Positions 13,782 to 13,964 of a stretch of DNA of 13,964 nt are shown piece by piece. A program made the position numbers and the translations under genes. How positions within the stretch are numbered: position 1 is the first letter of the stretch; the number at the start of each line of letters is the position of its first letter. Below the pieces are notes generated by a model. It did not search any database and was not told the origin of the DNA. It saw nothing but the letters and a program-made list of their open reading frames with translations. The DNA comes from SLRI01 sp964576715 (GTDB lineage: Bacteria > Pseudomonadota > Alphaproteobacteria > Geminicoccales > Geminicoccaceae): NCBI GenBank assembly GCA_964576715.1, contig CAZNWE010000094.1:1-13964 (forward strand). The letters run 5' to 3'.

Positions 13782-13964
13782 ATGGCCGCGCTCTTGGCGG
13801 CCTCTGTAACCCGACTGCCGCAGTCGCAGCCTCCCCGGGCGGCTCGATCGCTGCGGCATGCCCCGAGAGCCTGGCGACGCTCGGTCTTGCTGTGGGCCAG
13901 TGGACTCACGTTGGCGGTGGTCTTGCACTTCTGGCCGTCCACATCGTGCCATCGGAGCTTAAAG
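13782..13964 (+). CDS. Possible partial ORF with one membrane segment
   Basis: 61 codons open to the right edge from an ATG at 13782, with only GGGA 4 nt before it as a ribosome site. The protein has a basic stretch at 19-33 (RAWRR at 29-33) followed by hydrophobic residues 34-51 (SVLLWASGLTLAVVLHFW), which looks like a signal anchor as in TonB-type or secreted proteins. It would be divergent from the dioxygenase gene. I do not recognise a family, and an overlapping minus-strand frame is equally open, so it may be spurious. Confidence 0.25.
   Translation, partial: MAALLAASVTRLPQSQPPRAARSLRHAPRAWRRSVLLWASGLTLAVVLHFWPSTSCHRSLK

Larger units (their letters stand above)
13629..13964. other. 336-nt terminal stretch without a confident gene
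   Basis: Besides the dyad at 13641-13654, I see two competing open frames. A minus-strand frame is open from the right edge (reading WHDVDGQKCKTTANV near the edge) and continues into the dioxygenase gene region before stopping at 13502. A plus-strand frame begins at ATG 13782. Their third codon positions coincide, so GC bias cannot choose between them. No RNA gene or mobile element is recognised. Confidence 0.4.

Overview
The window is very GC-rich (roughly two thirds G+C), with strongly G/C third codon positions. Several families in it (DUF1523, MipA/OmpV, a Flp-type pilin, 47-residue TPR units with the core DWATTQNNLGNAL) point to an alphaproteobacterium, probably of the Rhodospirillales type. 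That placement is inference: no rRNA or other taxonomic marker is present. I see no tRNA, rRNA, insertion sequence, prophage gene or CRISPR array.

Left part, minus strand (1-2844). A 5'-complete, 3'-truncated TPR/coiled-coil protein runs off the left edge and ends in 47-residue repeats that are almost identical as DNA. Upstream of it on the same strand is a two-gene unit: a secreted YbaY-like + META (HslJ-like) protein whose stop overlaps the GTG start of a CIA30/NDUFAF1-like protein. A strong hairpin follows the CIA30 gene.

Central part, plus strand (2957-7780). Divergent from that unit is an envelope-oriented series: an MltF-type lytic transglycosylase, a MipA/OmpV outer-membrane protein, an endonuclease/exonuclease/phosphatase-fold protein, a DUF1523 membrane protein and a GNAT acetyltransferase. 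The leader before the MipA gene has three short arms that can form two mutually exclusive hairpins next to the Shine-Dalgarno.

Right-central part. On the minus strand, AMP nucleosidase (amn) is followed by a small, unrecognised two-CxxC protein that overlaps the GNAT 3' end convergently. Divergent from amn are uup (ABC-F ATPase) and dusA (tRNA-dihydrouridine synthase), which together suggest a ribosome/tRNA maintenance pair.

Right end. A lone Flp-type (type IVb) prepilin faces a 2OG-Fe(II) dioxygenase gene on the minus strand. An AT-rich perfect dyad lies just upstream of the dioxygenase ribosome-binding site. The last 336 bases contain no gene I can call with confidence, only an open plus-strand frame with one possible membrane segment and a competing minus-strand frame.

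Most of the window is ordinary housekeeping and envelope content. The items best worth a second look are the TPR protein with its hydrophobic N terminus, the small two-CxxC protein, the competing-hairpin leader before the MipA gene, and two genes that look leaderless.
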